Positions 8,463 through 17,367 of a stretch of DNA of 64,000 nt are shown in pieces. This DNA is from CBDCGJ01 sp965216645 (lineage in GTDB: Bacteria; Pseudomonadota; Alphaproteobacteria; GCA-2731375). Under the pieces are notes generated by a model that made no database searches, had not been told where the DNA came from, and saw only the letters and a program-made list of their open reading frames with translations. How positions within the stretch are numbered: position 1 is the first letter of the stretch; every line of letters begins with the position of its first letter. The DNA is taken from positions 9,040 to 73,039 of the forward strand of contig CBDCGJ010000040.1 of the NCBI GenBank assembly GCA_965216645.1. The letters are read 5' to 3'. The position numbers and the translations under genes are program-made.

Positions 8463-9548
8463 ATGGCCGAACAGACGCAAAGCCCGGAATCGGGACAAAC
8501 GACGGGTCAAGGGACGGACGACGGTCCGTCCCTTTTCCCTATTCTGAAGAAGATCGCCAATCAGGTGGTGATGCTGGCTTTGACCTTCGTCGGCCTGACC
8601 GCGATCACCTTCATTATCGGCCGGGTCATGCCGGCCGATCCCGTTTTGGCGATCATCGGCGACCGGGCGAGCCAAGAGACCTATGAGATGGTCTACAAGC
8701 AGCTCGGCCTCGACAAGCCGCTGATCGAACAATATGTGATTTATCTCGGCCAGATCCTGCAGGGCGATTTCGGCAAGTCGATCATGACCTCCCGGGACGT
8801 GCTGGACGATCTGATCCGCTTCTTCCCGGCGACGCTGGAGCTGTCCACGGTCGCGACGATCATGGGAATCTTCGTCGGCGTGCCCATGGGCGTACTGGCC
8901 GCCGTCAATCAGGGCCGTTGGATCGACCACGTGGTTCGGGTGATCGGCCTGTTCGGCTATTCAGTGCCGATCTTCTGGCTCGGCATGGTCGCCCTGCTGA
9001 TCTTCTACGCCAAGCTCGACTGGTTCCCGGGCCCTGGACGTATCGACGTCTTCTATGACGGCATCGTCGAACATCGCAGCGGTATCATCCTGCTCGACAG
9101 CGCAATGCAGGGAGAATGGGAAATCTTCCGCAACGCCGCCGCCCATCTGGTGTTGCCGGCTAGCATGCTGGCCACTTTCGCGCTGGCCTATATCGCCCGT
9201 ATGACCCGCAGCTTCATGCTCGACCAATTGAATCAGGAATATGTCTTGACGGCGCGGGTCAAGGGCTTGTCCGAATTCACCGTGATTTGGCGCCACGCCT
9301 TCAAGAACGTGCTGGTGCAGTTGATCACCATCATCGGTCTGACTTACGCCTCGCTGCTCGAAGGTTCGGTGTTGACCGAAACCGTGTTCGCCTGGCCCGG
9401 CATCGGCCAGTACATCACCACCTCGCTGTTCAACGCCGACATGAATGCGGTGATCGGCGGCACCGTGGTGGTCGGTATCTGTTTCGTCGGTATCAATATG
9501 CTGTCCGACGTGCTCTACCGCATCGTCGACCCGAGGGCCCGGACATGA
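8463..9548 (+). CDS. ABC transporter permease, DppB type
   Basis: The 361-residue protein has a long cytoplasmic N-terminus, then an inner-membrane domain with about six transmembrane helices. DppB-type markers are VGLTAITFIIGRVMPADPV, GLDKPLIEQYVIYLGQILQGDFGKS, and the EAA loop near YVLTARVKGLSEFTVIWRHAFKN that contacts the ATPase. It pairs with the following DppC-type permease. It starts 12 bp after the binding-protein stop, and its stop overlaps the next start (ATGA). Confidence 0.93.
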   Translation: MAEQTQSPESGQTTGQGTDDGPSLFPILKKIANQVVMLALTFVGLTAITFIIGRVMPADPVLAIIGDRASQETYEMVYKQLGLDKPLIEQYVIYLGQILQGDFGKSIMTSRDVLDDLIRFFPATLELSTVATIMGIFVGVPMGVLAAVNQGRWIDHVVRVIGLFGYSVPIFWLGMVALLIFYAKLDWFPGPGRIDVFYDGIVEHRSGIILLDSAMQGEWEIFRNAAAHLVLPASMLATFALAYIARMTRSFMLDQLNQEYVLTARVKGLSEFTVIWRHAFKNVLVQLITIIGLTYASLLEGSVLTETVFAWPGIGQYITTSLFNADMNAVIGGTVVVGICFVGINMLSDVLYRIVDPRART

Positions 9549-10471
9549 CCGCCGCCGATCAAAAACCGGCGAGGGAAGGACTCAGGGCCTGGCTGCTGTC
9601 GGAAACGCCGGCGTCGATCTGGCAGGCTCGCTGCCAGCGCGCTTACCTCGCCTGGCTCAGTTTCTCCGCCAACCCGATCGCCATGGCGGGTCTGATCATC
9701 ATCGCCACCCTGGTGCTGATGGCGATCTTCGCGCCGCTGATCACCAGCGGCGACGGGACCGGTCAAAACCTGCAAAATCGATTGATGCCGCCGAGCGCCG
9801 ATCACTGGTTCGGCACCGACGAATTGGGTCGGGATATCTTCGACCGGATCGTCTGGGGTTCCCGCATCACCCTTTATATCGTCGGCCTGGTTGGCATTAC
9901 CGTGGTCCCGATCGGTCTGCTTGTCGGCACCGTTGCCGGCTATGTCGGCGGCTGGGTCGACGCGGTGCTGATGCGCCTGACCGATATTTTCCTGGCCTTC
10001 CCGCGCCTGATCCTGGCCTTGGCCTTCGTCTCGGCTTTGGGACCGGGGTTGGAGAACGCGGTGCTGGCGATCGCGTTGACCACCTGGTCGCCTTTTGCCC
10101 GGATCGCCCGAGCGGAAACCCTGACCGTGCGCAATTCCGAACATATCATGGCCGCGCGAATCCAGGCGGCCTCGACGACGCGTATTCTGGCGCATCATAT
10201 CGTGCCGCTCTGCATCTCCTCGGTGATCGTGCGGTTGACCCTGGATATGGCGGGGATCATCTTGATCGCCGCCGGGCTCGGCTTCCTCGGCCTGGGCGCG
10301 CAACCGCCGCTGCCGGAATGGGGCGCGATGATCTCCACCGGCCGGCAGTTCCTGCTCGACCAATGGTGGGTGCCGACGATTCCGGGGATCGCCATCCTGG
10401 TGGTTTCCATGGGTTTCAACCTGCTTGGGGACGGTCTGCGCGACGTGCTCGACCCCCGTAGCGGACGCTAG
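9545..10471 (+). CDS. ABC transporter permease, DppC type
   Basis: The ATG at 9545 overlaps the stop of the upstream permease, giving a 308-residue product. The N-terminal membrane helix (PIAMAGLIIIATLVLMAIFAPLI) precedes the DppC marker HWFGTDELGRDIFDRIVWGSR. The EAA loop lies around HIMAARIQAASTTRILAHHIVP, and the end is GLRDVLDPRSGR. It forms the heterodimeric pore with the DppB-type subunit. A longer frame beginning at 9287 is antisense-like overlap with the upstream gene and is rejected. Confidence 0.93.
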   Translation: MTAADQKPAREGLRAWLLSETPASIWQARCQRAYLAWLSFSANPIAMAGLIIIATLVLMAIFAPLITSGDGTGQNLQNRLMPPSADHWFGTDELGRDIFDRIVWGSRITLYIVGLVGITVVPIGLLVGTVAGYVGGWVDAVLMRLTDIFLAFPRLILALAFVSALGPGLENAVLAIALTTWSPFARIARAETLTVRNSEHIMAARIQAASTTRILAHHIVPLCISSVIVRLTLDMAGIILIAAGLGFLGLGAQPPLPEWGAMISTGRQFLLDQWWVPTIPGIAILVVSMGFNLLGDGLRDVLDPRSGR

Positions 10472-10476
10472 TCGCC

Positions 10477-11324
10477 ATGGTCAACCTGCTTTCCGTACGC
10501 AATCTCTCGGTCAGTTTCGACACAGCCCCAAGGCACGGTCGAGGCGGTGCGCGGGGTCAGCTTCGATGTTGGTCAGGAGCGCCTGGGCATCGTCGGCGAA
10601 TCCGGCTCCGGCAAATCGCAGACCGGCCGCGCGATCCTGGGCCTGAACGGCCACAGCGCCAAGGTGCGGGCCAAGCAGCTCGAATTCGACGGCATCGACC
10701 TGCTGAACGCCAACCGCAAGACCATGCGGGCGATCCGCGGCGACCGCATTTCCATGATCATGCAAGACCCGCGCTATTCCCTGAACCCGGTGATGACCGT
10801 CGGCGAGCAGATTGCGGAGGCCTATTTGGTTCATACCAGCGCCAGCCGGGCGGAGGCGCGGGAGCGGGCGTTGGAAAATGCTCTATCGGGTACGCATCCG
10901 GGAGCCGGAGAAGGTTTACCGTCTGCATCCCCATGAGGTCTTCGGCGGCATGGGCCAGCGGATCCATGATCGCCATGATGCTGATCCCGGACCCGGATCT
11001 GATCATCGCCGATGAGCCGACCAGCGCCCTCGACGTCACCATCCAAATGCAGGTGCTGGCGATCCTGGACGACATGGTGCGGGAGCGGGGCATGGGCCTG
11101 ATCTTCATCAGCCACGACCTGAATTTGGTCGCCTCCTTCTGCGATCGGGTCTTGGTGATGTATGGCGGTCAGATCATGGAGACCGTTGGAGGCCGGGCAA
11201 CTGACCCAGGCGGAGCATCCCTATACCCGGGGCTTGATCTCCTGCTTACCGAAGCTGGACGGCCGCCATGACGATCTGCAGGTGCTGCAGCGCGATCCCG
11301 GCCTGGCTGGAGCCAGTGTCATGA
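10477..11324 (+). pseudogene. ABC transporter ATP-binding protein, DppD type, broken by five +1 frameshifts
   Basis: The start reads MVNLLSVRNLSVSFDTA; the rest of a normal DppD-type ATPase is present but scattered over three frames. Walker A (GIVGESGSGKSQT), the Q-loop (MIMQDPRYSLNP), the YRLHPHEVFGGMGQR signature region, Walker B (DLIIADEPTSALDV) and the H-loop (FISHDLNLVASFC) are all there in order. Each switch is restored by removing one base: in CCCC 10,526-10,529, AAAA 10,875-10,878, near C 10,964-10,965, G 11,185, and in CCC 11,297-11,299. After repair the stop overlaps the next ATG (ATGA). Either a real pseudogene or uncorrected sequencing insertions. Confidence 0.85.
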
Positions 11325-12095
11325 TCGAGATCGAAGACCTCAATGTCGTCTTCGGTCACGGCAAGCAGGCCGTGCATGCGGTCCGCGGCGTCAGCTTTCA
11401 TGTCGGCGAAGGCGAAAGCTTCGGCCTCGTGGGCGAATCGGGTTCCGGCAAATCGACGGTGCTGCGCGCGATCGCCGGACTGACCCGATCCTGGACCGGG
11501 CGAATGACCGTCGACGGCCAGGATCTGGCGCAGAAGCGGGATAAAGCCTTCTACCGCAAACTTCAGATGGTGTTTCAGGACCCCTATGGCTCCCTGCATC
11601 CGCGCCACACGGTGAACGATATCCTGAAGGAACCGCTGTTGATCCACCGGCTCGACCGGGTGGAGGAGCGGATTTTGGAGCTGTTGTCGGAGGTCGGTCT
11701 GGGCCCGGCCTTCCGGTTCCGCTATCCCCATCAACCTGTCCGGCGGTCAGCGTCAGCGTATCGCCATCGCTCGGGCGCTGATCCTGGAGCCGCGGATCGT
11801 TCTGCTCGACGAGCCAACCAGCGCGCTGGATGTCTCGGTTCAGGCGGAAATCCTCAATCTTTTGCGCCGCCTGCGGAACGAGCGCGGCCTGACCTATATC
11901 ATGGTCAGCCATGACCTTGCCGTCGTCGGCCATCTCTGCGAGCGTATCGCGGTGATGAATCGCGGCGCTTTCGTTGAGGAAATGCGGGACGAAGACCTGC
12001 GCAGCGGTCAAACCCGCCATGGTTATACTCGGCAACTTTTGGTTGCTAGCGAGGGGTATGATCGAGCGGCGGTTGACGGATTCGTCGACTACTAA
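11321..12095 (+). pseudogene. ABC transporter ATP-binding protein, DppF type, broken by one +1 frameshift
   Basis: The first part (MIEIEDLNVVFGHGKQAVHAV) has Walker A GLVGESGSGKST, a Q-loop QMVFQDPYGSLHPRHTV and runs to FRYPHQ. There a single extra C near 11,735-11,736 shifts the frame just before the LSGGQRQR signature. The remainder continues in the next frame through Walker B (IVLLDEPTSALDV) and the H-loop (MVSHDLAVVGHLCER) to a stop at 12,095. Removing one base would restore a full-length ATPase of about 257 residues. It is the last gene of the transport operon and overlaps the preceding gene by 4 bp after correction. Confidence 0.85.
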
Positions 12096-12115
12096 ACGAG
12101 ACAATTCACCGCTTA

Positions 12116-12134
12116 AATTCTCCATATGAGAATT
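12116..12134. promoter_or_regulatory. Palindrome upstream of the AAA+ ATPase gene, with adjacent -10-like box
   Basis: AATTCTC and GAGAATT are perfect 7-bp arms around a CATAT spacer. A consensus -10 hexamer TATAAT follows immediately at 12,136-12,141, about 84 bp before the ATPase start. No convincing -35 hexamer is seen. The site lies where a repressor would block a promoter; it could also be a weak transcript end for the transporter operon. Confidence 0.4.
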
Positions 12135-12224
12135 GTATAATCTATTCCGCTTAGCCGGATGGCCAGGCTTGGGGTAAATGTTGTATAGTTAATATGACCC
12201 TGTTCATTAGCTTCGTGTGCCCTT

Positions 12225-13550
12225 ATGAGAAGTATCGGTCCCAAGAACGACAACGCCCCGCAGGAAGACGTCCCGATTCCGGCCGTCGATCCCAACGCCA
12301 ACTATCCGCTCGCCCCACGCACTTTCGAAAGCACCGGCTTGTCCCTGAAGATGGTGACCGGCCTGTTGCTGAAGTCGATGTATACCCGCAATTTCGAGAC
12401 GCTGCAGGATGTCGCGGATTTCGTGAAACTGCCGCCACTGGTTTTGGCCAAAGCCATGGGTTTCGCGGAGGAGCTGGATTATGTCGAACGTCTCGGCAAG
12501 GAAGGCACCCAGCGCCTGGGCAGCATGCGCTATCGGCTCAGCGAGCAAGGCCGCCGCGTGGCGATCGACGAGTTGGAGCAATCCCGCTATGTCGGCCCCG
12601 CGCCAGTCGGCCTGACCGATTATCGCAATCAAATGGGCCGTCAGCGAATTCTGCGGGAAAAGGTCGATTCCGATCAGATACGGGATGGCCTCAGTGAAAT
12701 GGTGGTGACCGAGCGTTTGATCGACGCCATTGGCCCCGCGGTTGTCGATGGTCATTCCCTGCTGATGTTCGGGCCGCCCGGCAATGGCAAATCCCTGATC
12801 TCCCATGCTATTGCCTCCATTTATCGGGAGGCGGTGTATGTCCCTTACGCGTTGACCGTCGATGAGGAAATCATCCGCGTCTTCGATCCGACAATTCACC
12901 ATCCGATCGAGGCGACGGATGCGCCGGCGACCCGGCCGGGAGAGGTAATGGACGAAAGGTGGGTGGCCTGCCATCGTCCGACGGTGGTGACCGGCGGCGA
13001 GTTGACTCTGGACCCGCTGGAACTGTCCTACAATGCCATCGGCAAGGTCTATAACGGCTCACTGCAGCTGAAGGCGAATTGCGGTGTCTTGGTGATCGAC
13101 GATTTCGGCCGGCAGACCGTACGGCCGGAGGATATCTTGAATCGCTGGATCGTGCCTCTCGAAATGCGCCACGACTATTTGCGTCTCACCAGCGGCAGCA
13201 CGTTTCAGGTTCCTTTCGATGTCTTCCTGATTTTTTCCACCAATCTGGACGTTAACGAGCTGTTCGACCAGGCGACCCGCCGGCGGGTGCAATACAAGGT
13301 GGAGATGAATCCGCCGGAGCGGGAGGAATATACCGAGATTATGGCCGGCGTGTTGCCGGACGCCAGCACGGAACAAATCGAAACCGTGGTCGGCTATCTC
13401 TACGAAAGGTATTACGATCCCCTCCGAATCGAGCCGTCGCGCTACCATCCGAAATGGGTCATTACCCAGGCCGACGCCCTGTGCAGGTTCCGCGGCAACG
13501 AATTCAAACTGAACGACGAATTGGTCGATTTCGCGATGGCGAATCTATAA
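12225..13550 (+). CDS. AAA+ family ATPase with N-terminal winged-helix-like region
   Basis: The 441-residue protein has a disordered N-terminal ~35 residues, then a helical region (about 40-120) resembling a winged helix. The AAA+ core follows: Walker A GPPGNGKS at 183-190, Walker B CGVLVIDDFG with paired Asp at about 290, and a sensor-1-like FLIFSTNLD. The arginine-rich QATRRRVQYKVEM is a likely arginine finger. No protease or helicase domain is attached, so it is probably a remodelling or loading ATPase; the family name is not one I can assign. It stands alone after a 130-bp AT-rich leader and is convergent with a tiny gene at its 3' end. Confidence 0.8.
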   Translation: MRSIGPKNDNAPQEDVPIPAVDPNANYPLAPRTFESTGLSLKMVTGLLLKSMYTRNFETLQDVADFVKLPPLVLAKAMGFAEELDYVERLGKEGTQRLGSMRYRLSEQGRRVAIDELEQSRYVGPAPVGLTDYRNQMGRQRILREKVDSDQIRDGLSEMVVTERLIDAIGPAVVDGHSLLMFGPPGNGKSLISHAIASIYREAVYVPYALTVDEEIIRVFDPTIHHPIEATDAPATRPGEVMDERWVACHRPTVVTGGELTLDPLELSYNAIGKVYNGSLQLKANCGVLVIDDFGRQTVRPEDILNRWIVPLEMRHDYLRLTSGSTFQVPFDVFLIFSTNLDVNELFDQATRRRVQYKVEMNPPEREEYTEIMAGVLPDASTEQIETVVGYLYERYYDPLRIEPSRYHPKWVITQADALCRFRGNEFKLNDELVDFAMANL

Positions 13551-13757
13551 GGCGGCCTCACCGGCCAAGCGCCGACGATCGAGCAGCGCCAGGGTTTGTT
13601 CCGAGACCCGATCCCATTCCCGCGCGACATCGTCGCGGCCACTGTCGCGCAGGTCGCGGGCACAGGTCAGCGCCAATCCCGGCGCCGCCGGTCCATGCAA
13701 CGCGCAGAGCAATTCCGCCGCATGCAAGGCGTTTTCCGATCCCAGGATACTATCCAT
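13545..13757 (-). CDS. Possible small hypothetical protein
   Basis: A 70-residue frame from ATG 13,757 (MDSILGSENALHAAELLCAL), or 82 residues from 13,793. Its composition is protein-like (helical, Ala/Leu/Arg/Asp) and its stop overlaps the ATPase stop by 6 bp. No domain is recognised. Kept because the stretch between the ATPase and the ferritin-like gene is otherwise empty. Confidence 0.4.
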   Translation of the reverse strand: MDSILGSENALHAAELLCALHGPAAPGLALTCARDLRDSGRDDVAREWDRVSEQTLALLDRRRLAGEAAL

Positions 13758-14006
13758 CCCACCATCTCCATCACTGTCCGTGTCTGGCTTCAAGCAAGCG
13801 GCGGGCCAATTTTGAGAATTTCTAATGGGTTGAAATTAAAAGAGAAAACATCAGAAATTGCGGTTTGAACGGCGTATCGGCAATTTCGATCCGGTCAAGA
13901 TCCGCACGCCGATAGGTTGCCGGCAAAAATTCAACGCTGCCTCAAACGAAGGATCACACGCCTTGGCGCCATATTGCCGGATATGAGGCGACTAATCGAA
14001 TTGCCA

Positions 14007-14978
14007 ATGAATGAGGCCGACCGCATGGGTGAAACGGGCGAAGGCCACCGCCGCCGAAATGCGTCGGCGGTCCTGGACTTCGACTACGAAACGGCGGTCG
14101 ATGCCGGCGAGCAGGTTCGTTGGCGGGTGGAGGATCTGATCGGCGATGGTCGCGGCTTCGATTTCGCGCGGCCTTTTCTGCCGGAAAGTCTGGCCCGGGT
14201 CGGATCCTTCGGGTTTCTGCAGGCGGACGAACGGCGGACCTATAACCAGTTACGCGGCCGCGCCTATCTCGGTTATTGCGGTTTTATCGCCGGTTTCATC
14301 ATTCCTTACGTGCTGGACCATATGCGGGGCCGGCTGACCGGCGATGACCAGCGGACCCGGGCCTTGTTGGGATTTGCCGCGAACAAGGCGAAGCATATCG
14401 ACCTGTTCAACCGGGCGATCGACGCTTTCGGTGTCGGTTTTAACGAATTTGACAATCTGTCGGCGGAATCCGACGACGTCGCCCGCGCCATTCAAACGCA
14501 CCATCCTCTCGCCGTCGGCTTGGCCGTGGCCCAAGGGACATGGATGATCGATGTGCATCGCCTCGCCGCCCAGAAGGAAGCGGAAGTTTTGGACCCTCTC
14601 TTTGTCGAGATGCTGACCATGCTCTGGCGCGAAGAGCAACAGCATGCCGAACTCAGCGGATTGATGATCGGAAGTCTGGCGCAATATTGTTCCGACTTCG
14701 AAATAGAATCGGCAATCTGCGACTATTTCGAGATTGTCGATATGCTGGACGGGATTTTGCGGCGGCAGATGTTATGCGATATCGATACCTTTTCCGCCGC
14801 CACCGGCCGTCAATTCGCCGCCGCCGAGCGGGCGACGTTCGAGACCGTGCAGATGCAGGCCAACCGTTGGTGTTTCATCGGCGCCGGTATGACCCACCGC
14901 CGTTTCGTCTCGATCGCGGCCCGATTGAACGCTTCGGCGGAGGTGAAAATCGGCGAAGTTGCGCGTAAATTCTGTTAA
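14007..14978 (+). CDS. Ferritin-like (di-iron fold) protein of unknown function
   Basis: About 323 residues from ATG 14,007 (MNEADRMGETG); upstream in-frame starts at 13,917 and 13,983 are possible. The body looks all-helical. The segment MLWREEQQHAELSG has the E..xH pattern of a ferritin-like metal site, and NQLRGRAYLGYCGF plus ANKAKHIDLFNRAID look like the matching first-half helices. In those first-half helices the expected acidic ligands appear to be replaced (GFIAGF, NKAKH), so metal binding may be partial or lost; this rests on remembered relatives and is inference. It lies about 100 bp upstream of the globin-cyclase pair. Confidence 0.6.
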   Translation: MNEADRMGETGEGHRRRNASAVLDFDYETAVDAGEQVRWRVEDLIGDGRGFDFARPFLPESLARVGSFGFLQADERRTYNQLRGRAYLGYCGFIAGFIIPYVLDHMRGRLTGDDQRTRALLGFAANKAKHIDLFNRAIDAFGVGFNEFDNLSAESDDVARAIQTHHPLAVGLAVAQGTWMIDVHRLAAQKEAEVLDPLFVEMLTMLWREEQQHAELSGLMIGSLAQYCSDFEIESAICDYFEIVDMLDGILRRQMLCDIDTFSAATGRQFAAAERATFETVQMQANRWCFIGAGMTHRRFVSIAARLNASAEVKIGEVARKFC

Positions 14979-15074
14979 ACCCGCAGCGACGTAAGCGGTA
15001 ATGGGGTATACTAAGCGTATTGTGGCCCTGACGCCGCACCAAAACACCCACGGTCAAAAGGGTTGGAGAGGAAT

Positions 15075-15437
15075 ATGAGCGGATCGATGTTTGAAAAGTA
15101 TGGCGGGTTCGTGCGGATCAGCCGGGTGGTCTCGGCTTTTTACGACAAGGCCTTGGATTCGCCTATCCTCAGCCCCTATTTCGCCAATTCCAACATGCAG
15201 CGGATCATCGACCATCAGACCAAGTTCATCGCGTCCCTGATGGGCGGTCCGGCGAGCTACAGCAATGATGAATTGCAGCGGGTCCATGCCCGGCTGAATA
15301 TCCAGCATGACGCCTTTGGCGAGATGTCGGAGCTGTTTTGCGAAACGCTGGAGGACTTCGACTTCGACGACGACGATATTGAAACCGTCGCCGGATTGAT
15401 TAAGTCGAAGGAGCCCTACATCGTCACGCATAACTAA
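15075..15437 (+). CDS. Truncated (2/2) haemoglobin-like protein
   Basis: The ATG at 15,075 follows a GGAGAGGA ribosome site and gives 120 residues, the size of a truncated globin. Typical features are MFEKYGGFVRISRVVSAFYDKAL, PYFANSNMQRIIDHQTKFIASLMGGPASY, and the putative proximal histidine in RVHARL. Such globins bind O2, NO or CO at haem. The gene ends 35 bp before an adenylate cyclase on the same strand, so the two are probably one operon. This suggests the globin senses or buffers a gas that modulates cAMP production (inference). Confidence 0.85.
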   Translation: MSGSMFEKYGGFVRISRVVSAFYDKALDSPILSPYFANSNMQRIIDHQTKFIASLMGGPASYSNDELQRVHARLNIQHDAFGEMSELFCETLEDFDFDDDDIETVAGLIKSKEPYIVTHN

Positions 15438-15472
15438 GCAAAACCCCGGCAAGAAGGGACAAGGGACAAATA

Positions 15473-16537
15473 ATGGTCGACGTACTGAGTAAGGACGATA
15501 ATTTGCCGATCACCCAGGTGATGCAGAGCCTCAGTCTCGGCGTCGCCTTGGCGGAACCGGAAAGTTGGGACGTTGTGATGGAAAACGGTAAGTTTTTCAC
15601 TTGGTTCCCGAATTACGACGAGCAACAGGACACGCTGACGGACCGCCTGCCGAACTTCGACGCCCACCGCGCCGGCAGCCGGCTCAACAAGAACCGGCCC
15701 TACAAATACGAATGCGAGGTCAAGGACGGCGCCCGGACGACGCCGATCCGGGTGGAAATGCGCAACTTTCAGGAGGGCGACCGCGACCTGATCCTGGTGG
15801 AGTGCTTCGACATCACCAAGATCAAGGAATCCGAATACATGCTGCAGTCCTACGCCAAGATGTCGGAGAAGCATACCAAGGAGCTGGAGCGGGAGAAGGA
15901 GCGGGTCGAGCGGCTCCTGCTCAACGTGATGCCGAAGCCGGTTTACGAGGAGATGAAGGATTTCGGCACCACCACGCCGACCCGGGTGGAATGCGCCAGC
16001 GTCCTGATGCTCGACTTCGTCAATTTCACCGAAATGGCGGTTTCCAAGGACCCGAGCAGCCTGGTGGCGGAACTGAACGACATCTTCTCCGCCTTCGACC
16101 GGATCGTCGAGCTGTTCGGCTGCGAGCGCATCAAGACCATCGGCGACGCATATATCGCCGTCTCCGGCCTGCCGGAGGAGACGCCGGATCACGCCCATAA
16201 CGTGGCCAAGGTGGCGCTACGCATGAAGCGCTATATCGAGCGCCGCAACATCGCCCATACGGAACCATGGCGCTGCCGCATCGGCATCAATTCCGGACCT
16301 ATGATCGGCTCCATCGTCGGCGTGCAGAAATATGTTTACGACATCTTCGGCCCCGGCGTGAACCTGGCCGCACGCATGGAATTCCACTCGGAGCCGATGC
16401 AGATCACCCTGACGGAAGAAACTTACGAACTGCTGCGCGACGATTTCATCTTCACCGAACGCGGCGACTTCGACATCAAAGGCTTCGGCACCAAGACACT
16501 TTATTTTCTCGACGGCGAAGCGGTGATGGGGCGGTAG
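15473..16537 (+). CDS. Class III adenylate cyclase with N-terminal PAS-like domain
   Basis: The 354-residue protein has a PAS-like sensor (about residues 10-120, ending LVECFDITKIKES), a charged coiled coil (120-150, MSEKHTKELEREKERVER) and a class III cyclase domain (about 170-345). Metal-binding aspartates are D181 (LMLDFVNFT) and D225 (TIGDAY). The transition-state pair is N297/R301 in GVNLAARM. The base-selecting residues are K221 (ERIKTIGD) and D290 (YDIFG), the adenylate-type pair, whereas guanylate cyclases have Glu and Cys there (family knowledge). No membrane segment is visible, so it is a soluble signal-responsive cyclase, presumably linked to the upstream globin. Confidence 0.9.
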   Translation: MVDVLSKDDNLPITQVMQSLSLGVALAEPESWDVVMENGKFFTWFPNYDEQQDTLTDRLPNFDAHRAGSRLNKNRPYKYECEVKDGARTTPIRVEMRNFQEGDRDLILVECFDITKIKESEYMLQSYAKMSEKHTKELEREKERVERLLLNVMPKPVYEEMKDFGTTTPTRVECASVLMLDFVNFTEMAVSKDPSSLVAELNDIFSAFDRIVELFGCERIKTIGDAYIAVSGLPEETPDHAHNVAKVALRMKRYIERRNIAHTEPWRCRIGINSGPMIGSIVGVQKYVYDIFGPGVNLAARMEFHSEPMQITLTEETYELLRDDFIFTERGDFDIKGFGTKTLYFLDGEAVMGR

Positions 16538-16635
16538 GGGTGGTTGATTTACGACAAAAGCTACATGTATGGGTGCTTCGGCTAACGCGAATAATCCGTA
16601 TCTATAGTTTGCCGCGGCGACTTCCTCGTCGTCCG

Positions 16636-17058
16636 CTAAATATTGTCGCGTTTGACCGCGGCGATTTTTCGTTGTTTGGCCCCTGCGTGAAATCGATCTC
16701 GTATTAGCTTGTAAAATTTCGGTGGCAGGAAGCCGTACGCCTCTTGATTTGCCGATACCGGGCGGACGTCGTATCCCGGCCATTTGAAGTGATTTACTTC
16801 GGAGATTATGAGCCACGATTGTTCGCTATCAAGACCAAGACGTTTCGATGTCAGGTCAGGGATCGCAATGCCTTCGACATCTGGACCGGGTTTGGAATGA
16901 GAAATCGGGCACACAATGACGCGCTGGGTTGTAACGTCAATAGCTAGGATCACGCAGGGCCTGTCTTTAAGTCCTTCCAGGCGCCCGGCGACATGTTCGC
17001 GATGCCACAGATAATTGTATTGAATAACCAGGCCAATTTCGGGATTTGGTAAAGGCAA
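16636..17058 (-). CDS. PemK/MazF-like toxin of a toxin-antitoxin pair
   Basis: The 140-residue basic protein carries a beta-rich core (GLVIQYNYLWHREHVAGRLEG, RPCVILAIDV, RVIVCPISHSKP) like PemK/MazF endoribonucleases, which cleave mRNA and stop growth. Its start lies 3 bp after the stop of a Phd-type antitoxin gene, the normal antitoxin-first order. The C-terminus is Lys/Arg-rich. Base composition is less GC-rich than neighbours, suggesting acquisition by transfer. The assignment rests on fold-level similarity and gene order; catalytic residues cannot be confirmed by eye. Confidence 0.65.
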   Translation of the reverse strand: MPLPNPEIGLVIQYNYLWHREHVAGRLEGLKDRPCVILAIDVTTQRVIVCPISHSKPGPDVEGIAIPDLTSKRLGLDSEQSWLIISEVNHFKWPGYDVRPVSANQEAYGFLPPKFYKLIRDRFHAGAKQRKIAAVKRDNI

Positions 17059-17061
17059 GCA

Positions 17062-17328
17062 TCAATCCAATTCTTCGTCCAGATATTCCAGTCCCGCTTT
17101 CATCTCCGCCCTCCTGATGAGTTCCAGGTCATTGTCATCAAGTTGATGAGCCAGGGCGGATTGTCTGTCGCGTAGAGCCTTCAACATTTCGAACTCTTTA
17201 TATTCGTCAGGCCGTATCATGACGAGCGTCTCCCGCCCGTGCTTGGTAATGGTCACCGGTTCGCTCAAGGCCAAGTCAATATAGCGGCCAGGATTTTTGG
17301 CAAACTGCGTCGACGAAATTCTCTGCAT
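17062..17328 (-). CDS. Phd/YefM family antitoxin
   Basis: The 88-residue protein starts MQRISSTQFAKNPGRYIDLAL and continues EPVTITKHGRETLVMIRPDEYKEFEML, which is the Phd/YefM DNA-binding N-terminal fold. The acidic C-terminal tail (RRAEMKAGLEYLDEELD) would bind and mask the toxin. Phd-type antitoxins repress their own promoter together with the toxin. The 5' flank holds two repeated TTCGAA boxes that fit such autoregulation. Confidence 0.8.
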   Translation of the reverse strand: MQRISSTQFAKNPGRYIDLALSEPVTITKHGRETLVMIRPDEYKEFEMLKALRDRQSALAHQLDDNDLELIRRAEMKAGLEYLDEELD

Positions 17329-17367
17329 TCGATTTCTCCAAAAAATGCGTTTAAATCGTATTTAGCG

